From Combretum micranthum (taxonomy: Eukaryota; Streptophyta; Magnoliopsida; Myrtales; Combretaceae), in NCBI GenBank assembly GCA_024138025.1, contig JAMXBD010000694.1:124001-188000 (forward strand): DNA of 64,000 nt, given 5' to 3'. Positions 1 through 12,306 of the stretch are shown here, in pieces. Position 1 is the stretch's first letter. Every line of letters starts with the position of its first letter. The notes under the pieces are model-generated. The model saw nothing but the letters and a program-made list of their open reading frames with translations, made no database searches and was not told the DNA's origin. A program made the translations under genes and the position numbers.

Positions 1-3000
1 AATAATCGTTCGATTCGAAAAACCCTAACTTGAAAAAATCCACGATCCGATCCCTGATATAAACCCCTCAATTTCTAGGGTAAAGTTGGATTAAACCATA
101 ACCCTAGTCAAACCGAAGTTCCAAAAGTCAACAAAGGTTAAGACAATCAAACAATTTTGACTCTGACAATCCCGTGTTCTCAAACCCTAGAAAACAAAAT
201 TAAGTTAGTGGCTTAAAATGGTTCGTAATAATATAGGGTAACATAAAAATATCAGAGTCGCGAATTTTGAGTGTCCTTCGGACTCAAACGAGATCAACTC
301 TCAAAAAGCGTGTCCCGGAGCTCGGAATAATAAAAATATTCCAACAACACCAAAAGACTCGTAATTAAACAATGATTTCAAAATATCAGTTTTAGAATTT
401 TTCGATAACTAAAAATAATAAATATAGCTCGATTACACGTATTATTATTACTACAGGTATTTTATATGTCTAGTCTACTATTCATAGTATTATTCAAACT
501 ATTCATTACTATTTCACTATGTCTACTTTTTCTTACACCTATTTCTTACTACCTACATTTTTACATTTCCAATACAATTTTATTCACATCAAACCTTACA
601 CATTATTTCTTTTCTTTACAAAAAATTACAAAAAAAATAAAATTCTCCCTCTCTCTTCCCCATATGCGTCGGCCCCCTCTCTTCCTATATATTATTTTTC
701 TTTTTCAATTTATTTTATTACATCAAAATTTCACTCCAAAAATTCTATAAATACTCCCTTCCTCCTTCATTCTTTTACACATGCACTTTACATAACAAAA
801 CTCTACCAAAATACTCTCTCAAAATCTTTCTCCAACCATTCCCTCTCAAAACACTCTCTACCAAACTCTACTCTTCAAGAAGAGAATAACAAAACACAAA
901 ACCCATTCATCTTTTTTCAAACCTTCCATTAAACCTTAGGTAAAATCCTACTTAAATTTCTTCATCATGTTCATACAATTTAGTATGAGCTTAGTGTATG
1001 TTTCTTAGGCTCATATGAGTTAAAGATGCAACAATATGTTCATGTTTTGTTTTTGTTCAGGTTCCTATTTTACATTATGTTATTATGTTGTTGTTATTAT
1101 TGTTATTATTTTTGCTCTAAGCTAACTTCTATAATATTATGTATACTATGTATATATATTTATTTAGAGTATATAAACTCATTTGTTATTTATTTACTTT
1201 CATGTTTTGCAATTTATTTATTTACTTGTTTTATGCAATTTATTAAGACTAGTCTTTCTAGTCTTAAACTTCTCCATATCAAGTCAAAACAATTTTCTTT
1301 TCTTTTCTTTTCTTTTGGGACTAGTCCATTCTTAGTCTTGGGTTAACTTGATGAAGCTAAGGCTCCTAATACATGATCGGGATACCTTGATGAAGCTAAG
1401 CTTCCCAATGCTTGACAATTTTATTATGTTTATTTACTTACAAGTATTTCTTTCTATTTTATTATGTATTATCTTTACTTTTACATTGCTACATAATCAT
1501 ATTCATGCATGATTAGAATGTTGCTGTCCTAAATAAAAGTAAAAATGGGTTCTTTCTTAAATAAAGAAAAGTTAACTAGTTCTTCACAAAAGGAATTTTC
1601 AACAAAAAGATCTAATTTGTCTTTTTAATAAACTCTTTTCAAAAGATAAGCTAATAATAAATTCTAGAAGAAGTAGTAATATAGATTTCTTCAAAATAGT
1701 AAAGGAATTCTTTTCTTTTATAAACCAAACTAAATACTCCATAAAGGAAGAATTTTTAGCAATAAAGGATTTTAACTCAACCATATCTTTTATAAGACTT
1801 AAATAGGTCCATTATAGACTTTGAAAATCACATACTAAGAAAACTTCTTCAAAACTTATTTTTTACATGTTGTTCTTCTCTTTTCAAAAATCAAAATGAA
1901 ATTTTTGTTAAGTTCTAAGGTTAACAATTCTTTATTAAGAAAGCTTTTCTTATAAACTTGTTTAAAAGAATTATTCTATCACTTGACGAATATTAAGAAT
2001 AAAACAAGTTTTTCAAACCAAGGTAAAATCAACTCACTATTTGGAAAACCAACTTAGAAAAATAAAATTTGACAAGTAAGTAAAGTTTAAGGGTAAACTT
2101 ATTTTTTTTTAAAAGAAGAGAAAGGATATAAAAATAAGAGGAAAACATACATTTAAAACAACTTCAAATATTTGAAACTTAAAGAATATTTTGAAAAACT
2201 ATTTTCAATCACTAGAGATAAAGTTAGTAGATAACTTAAAGAACCAAATTTTTTAAAATGAATATACTTTTGAAAAGTGAGAAAATAAAACAAGAAAACA
2301 TTTACTCATAACAACTTAAATATATTTTAGTTTTCCTTCTAACAATTCAAAAAGAAGAAATTTTCAAAAGTTTTATTTTTTAAAAACCCTTAAAGACAAA
2401 TTGTTTATGAAATATCAATATTGAGACAACACTACAAAAATCATGCATACAAGATGAGTGCCTATATATGATCAAAGGATTTTTCAACTATATATATACA
2501 TATATTTTGCTTTAAGGATTTTTGAGTAAAGAGAAGTTTGGAAAAATCATATTTGTGAGCTATAAATTCGTAATTATTCTGTACCGTAGTATTTTCTAAC
2601 CCAAATGACTTTTTATGATAAAAATAACCTTAGAAATGGATAGATCTTTTTGAGTAGGTAGAAAACGGTATATTATTTACACGATTCCGAGTTAAAATGA
2701 CCAAGTTATGGCCATTTTAAGTTCGAATTATGTTCTATACGAATTTTAACAATCTTATGAAATAATTTTTTATAAGTACCATAGAATCAATAAGAAATCC
2801 TCATTATGGATATTCTTCTTGATTAGGTAATCCCGAGGAGGAGTATTCATACCCGGAGGATTATTTTGATTAGTGGATTTATCGATCGACTCATCCATAA
2901 GAAAGATAGATCTTCATGGCCAAGTGAGTTTATTTCCTACCTTTTACGTACTTGATTGTGCTTGTAGCTAGAGGCACTAGAAGTAGGAAAAGATGAAAAT

Positions 3001-3982
3001 GAATTATGTATGATAACATTGGTTGAAAGAATGTTAAGCATATCGAGGCTTGAATCGTTGTTAATTAACTTCTGTTTTACTATTATTCTATTGGAGTGTG
3101 TGCAAATTCTATGATCACCTTTAAATTACTCTAATCATATACTATGAATTATATTAATTGATTCATGCATATCACATAGTTAGTCTCATTGCATGAGCTG
3201 CTATTCTCGATGGGACAAGAGTTTAGTTGTCGGGTGTGCAGTAGACAGAAATCTACAAGATGGGCGATTAGGAGCCTGAAAGAACTATTTTGAGATGGGC
3301 GAGTAGGTGCCTAAAATAAACTACATGAGTTGGATTTAAAGATGGGTTTTAAAGAGCCTGGAACACCTAACCCTAAATGGAGGGGTAAATCCATTCAAAC
3401 ATATGATTTCCGGTAGATCATATGTATTGCTTGATCACTTGTTTAATGCATTCATATGCTTGTCTAATAACTTGTTTGAAATTATTTATACAAGTACGTT
3501 GATTTATGAATATTCTCACTAAGCTAGTTATGCTTATACTCCGATAGTCCTTTGTTGTACAGGACCAATATCTTTCATGAACAAGGACTACATATACCCG
3601 GGTGGAATTATGATTTAAGGAGCTTCTGGGAAATCTTTTGAAGATCTTAGGTTAATTATCCTTCAATGTCTTATGGTGTTAGTATTATTTTGTTGTGAGA
3701 AAGATTAAGTTGATATTATGATTGTTTGGAGAATTATAGGGGAAAACCCCTAAGATGATGTACGGATTTTATTCGATTAATGATAAATTGGATGATTATT
3801 TAGATTCTTGTTTGTTGTTTATACTATCTCGAACTATACATCCCACCGGTGTCTCCTATTATTGTGATAAACGCCTTACATATGGTGTTGAAAACTTCCG
3901 CATGACTTTGGGAAGTCATTCTTAAGTTTTAATACCGTATGTGGCAGACTGCCATGTTTAGGATACCCTTTAGGACGTGACA
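1..3982 (+). mobile_element. Nearly complete LTR of a Ty3/gypsy-like family (B1), plus orientation
   Basis: The stretch ends in GGACGTGACA, the 3' terminus shared by the other LTRs here. Near its start it carries a motif (ATCCCGTGTTCTCAAACC) also found close to the start of the LTR at 47821. The true 5' end (TGTAAG...) should lie a few tens of bases before the window. A block around 1320-1425 (GGACTAGTCC, then GATGAAGCTAAG repeated) matches, in reverse, the solo LTRs at 37398-40908 and 48427-51836 and the fragment at 43227-45812, so these form one family. No primer-binding site follows the CGTGACA end, so this is probably a solo LTR or an LTR cut off from its element. The left target duplication is not visible. 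Short open frames at 466-932 and 1026-1346 are low-complexity and not genes. Confidence 0.8.
746..753 (+). promoter_or_regulatory. LTR TATA box (B1)
   Basis: TATAAATA followed by CTCCC. A GC-rich TGCGTCGGCCCCC lies about 70 bp upstream (665-677). The same TATAAATA plus pyrimidine-rich context recurs in the other LTRs of this family. Confidence 0.6.
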
Positions 3983-4204
3983 ATAACACAAACACAACTT
4001 TCATAACTTATACTTTACACGTATTGTAAGTCCTAATTTGTTATACACTCTCTTATCTTTCTTACTTGGTTGGACCTAAATGAAGTCCAATTAGTTTTTT
4101 AGCTTTTAGAAGTATTAGAAAGACCATCGAAAAGGTTTTAAACAAGCAAAGAGGTAATTTCAGAGCACATGTCTGTATGGAAGGGCATGATTGACTTGGC
4201 ATAA
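3983..4204. other. Unassigned 222-bp stretch between two LTR pieces
   Basis: This lies between the CGTGACA end of the plus LTR and the first base recognisable as the 3' LTR of element C. I see no ORF, no primer-binding site and no match to the other LTRs. It could be old host DNA, or filler or rearranged sequence at a deletion junction. Confidence 0.4.
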
Positions 4205-5395
4205 CTGGAAACATTTGGGTCACGAAACAGAAGAGTCAGATCTGATCAGTAACGATCTCCATTTTTGAAAAATAGTTTTTTAATTGCTTGAAATGTTTCT
4301 ATTTGATAATCCAAGTATATATGAAATATGAATGATTTCCCAACATGGATAACATGTGAGGAGTTTAATGTATGCATGATCTTGATGATTTTTGCTAAAA
4401 GAAAATTTTATAACTTTATATTTTGCAAAACCACAATAGTAACTAATGAAAAATCTAGTTTTCTAACTTTGACAACACATTTGTGTTTTGAAAATCATTC
4501 TTAGAAATTTCTAGTTTTCTTAGTTAAAATCGAGTCTTCATAACATATACTACCTAAGACCTTCATTTTTACATAAAAATTTGCATTTTACACTTTGCAA
4601 ATATGTTTTCAAATAGGATTTACTCAAAAATCCAAATTTTAGAAATCAAATTTTTGAATAATTCATTTGTGAAAAACTTGTTTAATGCATTAAAATTTAA
4701 GACTTTATAATACCTATTACTTAAGGACTCCATTTATTACGTAAAACTTTTATGTTGAGCTTGGATAATAGTTGTTCTTACAGCCTACATCCAAAATTAC
4801 GAATTTGACAAGTTGACTACTAACTCAAAATTTTCCATCTTGATTCTACTTCTTGTTTTATGCATTAATCTCATCAAAACTCATTTCAACTTATAAAAAT
4901 CACTACTTAATGATATCTATTACCTATACCCTTCATTTTTCACATAAAACATGAGTTTCAAGGTCAATACAAGGGTTTTTAAAGTGTAGCTTTGAAGTCA
5001 TACGAATTTTTCTTTGAATATTTTCAACAAAAGCTTTTTCTTTTTAAGTTCTTTGTCCTATATACCTAAAGATCCACTAACTACCACATTTATATACATA
5101 AGACCAAATCTTTAAGAGCATTAATGCACGAAAACACAAAATATTTATAAGAACATGAATGTCAAGTATAATATGAGTATCTAAATGCTAGATCTACTAC
5201 TTATAATGCATGAGAAGGAGTTTAAAAGTATGAACATATATTTTCATGCAAGATCTCTACTTTTATATGGATGAACATGACAATATCTCAACAAAAGCTC
5301 ATCAAACACAAGATCTACTCTTGTGATGGCTTGAAATTCATGTATTAGCATTATCTTTTCCCTAGCAAATGCTCATGGGGATTTAAGGTGAAAAT
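4205..5395 (-). repeat. 3' LTR of element C, outer piece (truncated)
   Basis: From about 4205 (GGAAACATTTGGG) this follows the 5' LTR of element C from 41168 on, nearly base for base: the GATCTGATC region, TTTGATAATCCAAGTATA, and later ATGGGGATTTAAGGTG at 5376 and 42266. The first roughly 1.3 kb of the LTR expected further left is absent. The piece ends at AAAAT (5391-5395), where the A composite was inserted, and resumes at 28551. Confidence 0.85.
5391..5395. repeat. Target-site duplication AAAAT, left copy
   Basis: AAAAT precedes TGTCATGCCC at 5396. The second copy is at 28546-28550, directly after GGGGCTTACA. Across both copies the 3' LTR of element C reads through (GGTGAAAAT then ACACATGA), matching the uninterrupted version at 42281-42298. 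This fixes the limits of the 23.15-kb insertion. Confidence 0.85.
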
Positions 5396-8300
5396 TGTCA
5401 TGCCCGAAGGGTATGCTAAACATGGCAGTCCGCCGTACACAATATTAAAGCCTAAGAATGACCGCCTTAGTCATGCGAAGGCTTCCATACTATGTACAAG
5501 GCGTTTAACACATATAGGAGACACATTGGAGAGATACATTTTATATTGATACACTTGAGTAATAATGTAAAGGAAATACAATTCACTATGCTTCAGAATA
5601 CAAATCATTATACTTCAATTACATTCATCCAAAGATTCTACTACATAAAACTATTATAAGGCAAAACATAAAACCTAGTTAATAACTTCAAGCATTCATA
5701 TTCCTTACTGGAATCCCGAAGTCATTCCCGGCTCCAACCATCTCGGTCCCCACTTAGCATTCTTGAGATAACCTGTTCATTCAAACATCTATTGGGGTAT
5801 AAGCTACACTAGCTTAGTGAGAATTCTCTTGATTCTGCACCATAACAAGCGAGTTATAAACCAATCATATGCTATGCATGAACAAACACATGAGCAAACA
5901 ATTTTGTATGGGTATCCGGAACCCACACACAGAACGGATTTACGCCCTCCGTATCTTGGGTTAGGAATGGTATTGAAGTCTACACGACCGCTGCTAGTCC
6001 CCAAGCCCTAGGCTCATAGCACTCGACTCGGCTAGGCCCACTCATGGAATGCATCCACATGCGCCTTAGTTCCCATGAATGAGCTCTGATACCGGCCTCG
6101 TAATCCAAACGAGTCATCATCGAACTATACCGATCGACCTACATAGGAGTAGCATGCTACCAAATGCAATATGTCCAATGCGATGCATGACCAATTTGAT
6201 TTTTGCTTAGGTCAAAATATTCATACATTCTTTAGAGTGACCAACCAATATCATACATATAACATAAATAATATGAACAGTGAAGTTATTCAATCAAATC
6301 GTAGTTTCGATATGCTTTAGTATTCTTTGGCATACATTCATCACAATCTCATCATATATCCCATCCCCATTCATATCGATTTTTATCTTGTTCCTATACT
6401 TCTAATGCGATTAGCTACAAGCACAAACAAGGTAACAAAATAAGAAAAAGACTCACCCAGCCATTGGATCACCGGTCCTCTAGTACTAGTAACCCGGTGG
6501 TAAGGAATCATCGATATCAGGGTCACCTAAAAAGGAAGAAATACTCTAATAATTATTTCATCACTTAACTAATCTAAACTATCTTATACAAACTATCAAA
6601 TTCGTAATTCTCGTCCTAGGCGGGAATTCCAACTTAAAACGGCCATAACTTGGTCATTTTAACTCGAAATTTCGCAAATTATATATTGATTTCTATCTAC
6701 TTTGAAAGATCTATCTAATTATAATATTATATTTAAATTTTGAAAACTTTGAAGCTTCGCAAAAGTCGGATCAGATTAGAACAGTAGCAAACTTAAATTT
6801 CGAAATGTAGTTTTGTAAATGTTTGAAATGTTCCTACTATATAGATTAGCTATACATGCAATATTGATGATTTCCTAACATGAATGACATGAGATGAGCT
6901 TAATGTATGCATGATCTTGATGATTTTTGCTAAAAAAAAAATTTATAACTTTTTATTTTGTAAGACCATGATAACAACTACCTATGAAAAATCTAGTTTT
7001 CTAACTTTGATCATTTCCATTTGTTTTGGATTTATTAGTTAAGAAAATATAATTCTATTTGTTTAAAATTGATTCTCCATTATATCTATTACTTATGACC
7101 TTTATTTCTACATAAAAATTTCCATTTTACACTTTGTAAATATGCTTTACTCAAAAATTCGAATTTTAGAAAAGCCACTTTTTGAATAATCTCTCTGGGA
7201 AAAACTTGTTTAATGCATTAAAATTTAAGACCTCACTATACCTACTACTTAAGGACTTCATTTAATACATAAAACTTTTATTTTGAACTTGGATAATATG
7301 TGTTTTCATGGGCATCATCTAAAGTTACGAATTTTACAAGTTGACTACTAACTCCAAATTTTCCATCTTGATTCTACTTCTTGTTTTACACCTTAATCTC
7401 ATCAAAACTCATTTCAACTTGTAAAATCACTAATTAATGATACCTATTACCTATACCCTTCATTCTTCACATAAAACATGAGTTTTGGAGTTCATAAATG
7501 GGTTTTCAAATTTGGTCTTGGTTGAGATCCGAATTTACAAAATTTATTTTTGGACATTTTTTTTTATAAAATCTATCTAAACCTATGAAAATCCATTCTT
7601 TACATATCATATCTTAAGAGCCTTTCATATCTTGAATAAAAACTTCATTTTTGAGTTGGAAAACATGTTTTTAAAATATGCCTTGGCCAAAATCCGAAAA
7701 TGAGATTTTTATTTTGAAAATAACTTTTGAAAATCACCTTTGACTCTTGTAAAAAGAAGTCTTGATGATATACATACATTAAGCCTTCATTATCTCAAGT
7801 AAAAATTTCATTTTGACACTTGGAAAGTGGTTTTTAAATAGGGGTCTTGGCTAAATACGAATTTCACCATTTTTGTTTGAGTTTAAAACCAAGATCTATA
7901 CTTAATATGAACATAAATATAAAAGAAACCCAAGGTAGTAAACTATAAACTCATAGATTTAAACTTTACTCATCAAAATCACTCATTTATGTTATCTATA
8001 CCCTAAGCCCTTCATTTTAAATGAAAAATACACGTTTTGAAGTTGAAAAACAAACTTTTCTAAATGTGGTTCCATTTTCATCCGAATTTTCAAAAATGAT
8101 TTTTGTCAAAACTGATATAGATCTAGAGCCTCCTAACACTTTTCTACCATCATTAAGCTATTACAAGTTATCTAAGAGCATAAAACAAAAGTCTAATGCA
8201 TGTATGATCTTAAAACAACTAGATCTAGCCTACTAAACTAGTTATAAGTGCATGAATACTATGATTGTTATGTGAATCATGAATAGATGATGAATATATG

Positions 8301-10227
8301 CACAAATCACTAATAATAACAACATAAAACAAGATAATAGCATAATAACTCAAATAACAAGATCTAAAATATTGTGATGGCAAGGATCTCATGCTCAAGT
8401 GTATCCACTTCCCTAGCTTGAGGCTCATGGGGATTTTGTGTGGAATCACACATGAATGAACTTGCCATTACATGTTTCAAGATCCTAAAGTATAAATCTC
8501 TTACCTATTTGTTGTATGGAATAAGAAAATTGAAGGAAAAACAAAGTGTGTGTGTGTGAGAAAGGGGAGGGGAGGTCACGGTAATGGAGGAGGAGAGGAA
8601 GAGAGAGTTTTTGAGTTTTGAAACAAATGAAATGAAAAATGAAGAGAGAGAAAAGAAAAGGATTATTTATATTAGTGAATTAGGGTTTGGTTTATTTATG
8701 AAAAAGAGATAAAATAAATCAATATTGGAGGCAAATTGGAGGGGTGTGTGCCAGCCGTGTGAGGAGTCAGAGGGAGCGGAGTTGTTTGAGTTGTGTTGTG
8801 TAAGATTTGGAATTAATTAAGGTAATTTGAATGATAAAAGATATATTGGAAAGGTAAATTGTAAGAAAGTGATGTAATTGTAAGAGTAGGATGTAAGGAT
8901 GTGAGAAATAGGTTATGGATAGTTGTACTTGTGAATAGTGTAGAAAAGTACAAAAAGAAATAGATTTGATATTTAAAGTACCAGTAGTAATGAAAATACA
9001 GTAAAAAGATTATAACTGTAATTTTTATAACTCGAAAAATCATAAAACTTATGTTTTTGAAATCTTTATAAAATCCTGGTTCTAAAAAGTGTTCCGGAAT
9101 ATTTTTCTGAGTTTCTAGTTCCAGGGCCCGCTTTTTCGTAATGGAGTTCGGGAAAGCCCGAAATAGAAAATTTTTCGAAATCAAAACTTTCTATGGTTTG
9201 AAATATATTTTAAAACAATATTCTACATTAAATTATTTTATAAAAGTTCTTTTGATATGAAACCAAAAGAAAGCCGGATCTAGGGCTTCTAGGTTTTTCT
9301 CACAAATTTTGGACTAAACCGGTTTAGGGTTTCGTTTTCAGGTTTTCGAAGTTTACTTGATTACTAGGAAAACCGGGCTTTATATTATAAGAATAATGAC
9401 ATTGTGAGATGAATAGTAGTGAATTGTACCAAAAGACAAGTTAAATACCGGTAGTAATAAAATACGAAATAAATCGCAAAAAAATCAAATTATTCTAGTT
9501 ATCTAAAAATTATAAAACTGATATATTTGGAGATCTTATGAAATTACGAGTCTAACGGTACTAATGGTATATTTTTTATATCTCGAGCCTCGGGACACGC
9601 TTTTCGAAGTCTGTATCCGAACGGGTTCGAAATAAGTAAAAAATTTACCAATCTAATATTTCTAAACAAACTTATATTACTATGAGCTATTCTACATATT
9701 TAAACTTCACCTCGGCCTCTAGGGTTAAAGGTGCTAGATTGCCGGACTTAAACTATTGTATTCCACTTAGGGTCTTCGGATGATTTTTTCTGGTTTAGAT
9801 CTTTGCCAATTTGGAAACTGGTATTTTATGTTTATACAATATATTTGATTTGAGAAATTTATCTTAAATTTTACTTTTGTAAGTATTTAATATCTCTCGA
9901 CGTTTTCGGAATTCTATGAATTGAGTTTTATTTCAGAAGGTTAATCTTTATTTACTTTTTAATAATTTGTTTTTGGGCTTTATATTACTCGATCTCACAA
10001 GTTGGAATTACGTATAGAATTTGTCGTACGTAGTGGTTTTCGAATTGAAGTATGTTGAGTTCTTATTTTGTTTTTCAGGATTCTTATTTTCCTCAAGAAT
10101 AAGAAATTTCTAAATTTGTTCATGATTTAGGACTAGTCAAAGTTCAGTTTTAATTTGAAGTGATTTTAAAGGTTTATTTTCGAAGTTCATCTTGGAATTA
10201 TTTATTGAAATTTTCCGGGGGCTTACA
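5396..10227 (-). repeat. Family A LTR-1 (3' LTR of the array)
   Basis: 4.83 kb, reading TGTCATGCCC to GGGGGCTTACA on the plus strand, so the minus strand begins TGTAAGCCCC and ends in TGACA. It is followed by a pyrimidine run (10228-10240), the minus-strand polypurine tract. It contains a TATA box (8664-8671), a GTGTGCCAGCCG block upstream of it (8747-8758) and the shared 35-bp block (6631-6665). Near-identical open frames at 5804-6004 and in LTR-2 reflect repeat identity, not a gene. Confidence 0.9.
8664..8671 (-). promoter_or_regulatory. LTR TATA box (family A, LTR-1)
   Basis: The minus strand reads TATAAATA. The GC-rich motif (8747-8758) is about 80 bp upstream on that strand. The same arrangement is kept in LTR-2. 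Confidence 0.6.
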
Positions 10228-10240
10228 TCCTCCCCACCTT
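10228..10240 (-). other. Polypurine tract, family A unit 1
   Basis: The minus strand reads AAGGTGGGGAGGA, directly against the LTR start. This is the usual second-strand priming site of LTR elements. Confidence 0.75.
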
Positions 10241-11142
10241 AAAGAAAGTTTTGTCAGCAAAACTTGTTACGTGTGTATCATTTATTGAAAAGAGATTAGA
10301 AATTTTGAGTTATATTTCTAGCACCGATTTATGCTTTGGTTTGTATCATTTCTAAATTTTGTATGATGGATATTTTATGAAATATAGCACATACAAATTA
10401 ATAAGATTTGGCTTAGCGATTCCAACCTTCACTTACACGACTCTTTTGGAAAACGACACGGACTTGACTCAAGACCACAGACAACTCGACTCGACCGACA
10501 CTAGACGACTCACGACAACACGACCTTATATGACTCGATTACCTTAACTGACGAAGGTTGTGGATTCGCTTCTCCATTCTTATGTAGCTGTATATACAAT
10601 ATTATGCTTTATGATTCGTATTTCCTTAAACAATATGGTCATCATCGTTTTAAATTCTTATCATCGTGATCATCTTGATGGGATTGAAATCAAGAATCTG
10701 TTTACTTTATTGTATAATTATCACTTATGAAGATCTTATGGAGTTTGGTAATTGAGATTTGATTCCTGAAGTTTTAACTTTTACGTAACAGTCATCGTAG
10801 ATTTTTGATCTTTCAAAGTTTTTTAATTACAAGAGGTTATATAAGGATTGTCTTGGAATTTGTTAAATTAATCGGGTCTTGTTTTAGTTTCCATCATTGC
10901 CTCATACTAGCTTTTAATTGTCTTGGGCTTTCCTATTTTTAGTCTATCCATTTAATCTAAGGGTATTTCTAACAACCTATCTCCTTGATTTTATTGTCAG
11001 GAAAGAATATGCGGTATTCTAAGGGTATGGTGCTAACCTGATACCGAGTTGCATCTTTGATCCTCGCTTCCTTCCATGGCAAAGGACTCCAGCTCCTCAT
11101 CACTAGCCTCTTCATACACTACATATGTGTGAGGGTTGTAGA
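10241..11142 (-). other. Non-coding 3' part of family A internal region, unit 1
   Basis: About 0.9 kb between gag and the polypurine tract. No pol motifs in any frame. It includes a compositionally distinct stretch (about 10437-10540) rich in CGAC and GACTC steps in otherwise AT-rich DNA. A 62-codon open frame on the plus strand (10359-10547) is identical in unit 2 (17278-17466). Because the two units are about 99% identical here, that conservation does not show coding. Confidence 0.6.
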
Positions 11143-11550
11143 CTAGATTTCCGGATGAAGTTGTTCTTGAAGAACTTCGATTCCTTTTTCCTTTGTTGCT
11201 TTTATTCCTATTACATCTCCTCTTTTCCTTGATAGATTCAATGAAGCAACATGAGGGTTATTCCGTTCAAGGCATGTTTTAGCCAAATGTCCCGTTTTTG
11301 TGCAAAGAAAGCATGCGTTGGTCGTCTTTTTGGGACACTTCTCAACTTTGTGACTAGGGTCCCTACAGAGGTAACACTTAGATTGAAGTCGTAGACATTG
11401 TATAGGGTAATGCTTTCTCTTACATTTCCAACATTGTATCTTATCCAATATCGTGTCTTCTTCCTTGTTTGGGTCATCATCCAAGTGAAGTGTTCCAACT
11501 TTTCGAATTGGGGTCATGACGGGTTCTTGTTGTGGTTGGGTATGTCTCCT
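11143..11550 (-). pseudogene. Zinc-knuckle gag remnant, family A unit 1
   Basis: The frame encodes three consecutive CCHC-type zinc knuckles: CWKCKRKHYPIQC, CYLCRDPSHKVEKC and CFLCTKTGHLAKTC. These bind nucleic acid in retrotransposon Gag. The upstream part is short and acidic. There is no recognisable capsid domain between the primer site and the first knuckle, only about 0.8 kb. Compared with unit 2, bases are missing near 11220-11230 (CTCCTCTTTTCC against CTCCTCCTCTTCTTCC). This shifts the frame and ends the protein early in an unrelated tail. The gag of element C has the same three-knuckle order, so the families are related. It may work as a small RNA-packaging protein or be mere debris. 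Confidence 0.7.
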
Positions 11551-12287
11551 ACAATTTTGTTAAGCTCAGGTGAAAATTCTATATCTTTTATTGCATCTTA
11601 AGGCGTTAAAAGAGACTTAAAGAAACTTATCGGAAATGCAGAACACGAAAATGCGGAAATAAAAACATATATAAGAAATATTGAAATTCCACTTAAATAA
11701 AAATCAATAAAAAAACTTCATAATATTCGAAACGAAAAACATGAAATCAAGAGAAGATGTAAGTCTTCCTTTACAAAAGTTCAAAGAAAGGATGCAAAAC
11801 ATACATTGGAATCAATTCATGAACTAGATGATAAACTACAACGTTGGTTTACATTTTCAAAACATCTTTGTTCTTTTCAAAAAGTCATTTGCTCCTAACG
11901 CTCAACGAAAGATCTATTGCTATTTCTAGGAGGCTGACTTCTTCCAAACGAGGGTAGCTATCCACTTGCTAAACCTATTAGGGGCACCTACCATTTCTAT
12001 TATTAGCTTAGACCAAGAGTCGGGTAAGGTCACTTACTCCTATAGTTTGCAGTTGCTAGAATAGATTCGGTCATCCCTTCCTTATATATCTGTTTCTACG
12101 TTCTCCAGAAGTCTCCAAGATAGAATTCAAATCCTTAATGATCGAAAGTCATACCCTAATGGTCATAGAGCTAGATCTAGTTCTTCTTTACTTAAGGGTC
12201 ATCTAACACTTACCTATCCATTACTAAGATCGAATCTTAACATTCTATTCTCCAAAAGTCTTCCTAACTAATTCCCAAAACCTTGTT
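11551..12287 (-). other. Family A leader between primer site and gag, unit 1
   Basis: About 0.74 kb of AT-rich untranslated leader. No long ORF and no capsid-like coding. It differs from unit 2 by roughly 3-8%, much more than the 3' half of the unit does. Confidence 0.5.
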
Positions 12288-12299
12288 GCTCTGATACCA
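12288..12299 (-). other. Primer-binding site (initiator tRNA-Met), unit 1
   Basis: The minus strand reads TGGTATCAGAGC, complementary to the 3' end of plant initiator tRNA-Met. It starts a few bases after the TGACA end of LTR-2. This sets the direction of unit 1 as minus. Confidence 0.85.
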
Positions 12300-12306
12300 A
12301 CTAAAT

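Noticed and set aside
466..932. Overlapping plus frames in the first LTR
   Set aside because: Phe/Leu/Ser-rich translation of AT- and CT-rich promoter DNA, spanning the TATA box.
5804..6004. Open frame beginning MGTSSGRVDFN, repeated at 12714-12914 and, in part, in element D at 26117-26314
   Set aside because: It is the same LTR position in three related LTRs. Persistence follows from DNA repeat identity. LTR-3 has changes here, and no known domain or start context is present.
10359..10547. Identical 62-codon plus-strand frames in both A units (also 17278-17466)
   Set aside because: Antisense to the element and inside the 99%-identical block, so identity says nothing about coding.
12288..12299. 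TGGTATCAGAGC-type sequences as tRNA gene pieces
   Set aside because: They sit at LTR ends in four elements and match only the tRNA 3' end complement, so they are primer-binding sites. No cloverleaf surrounds them.
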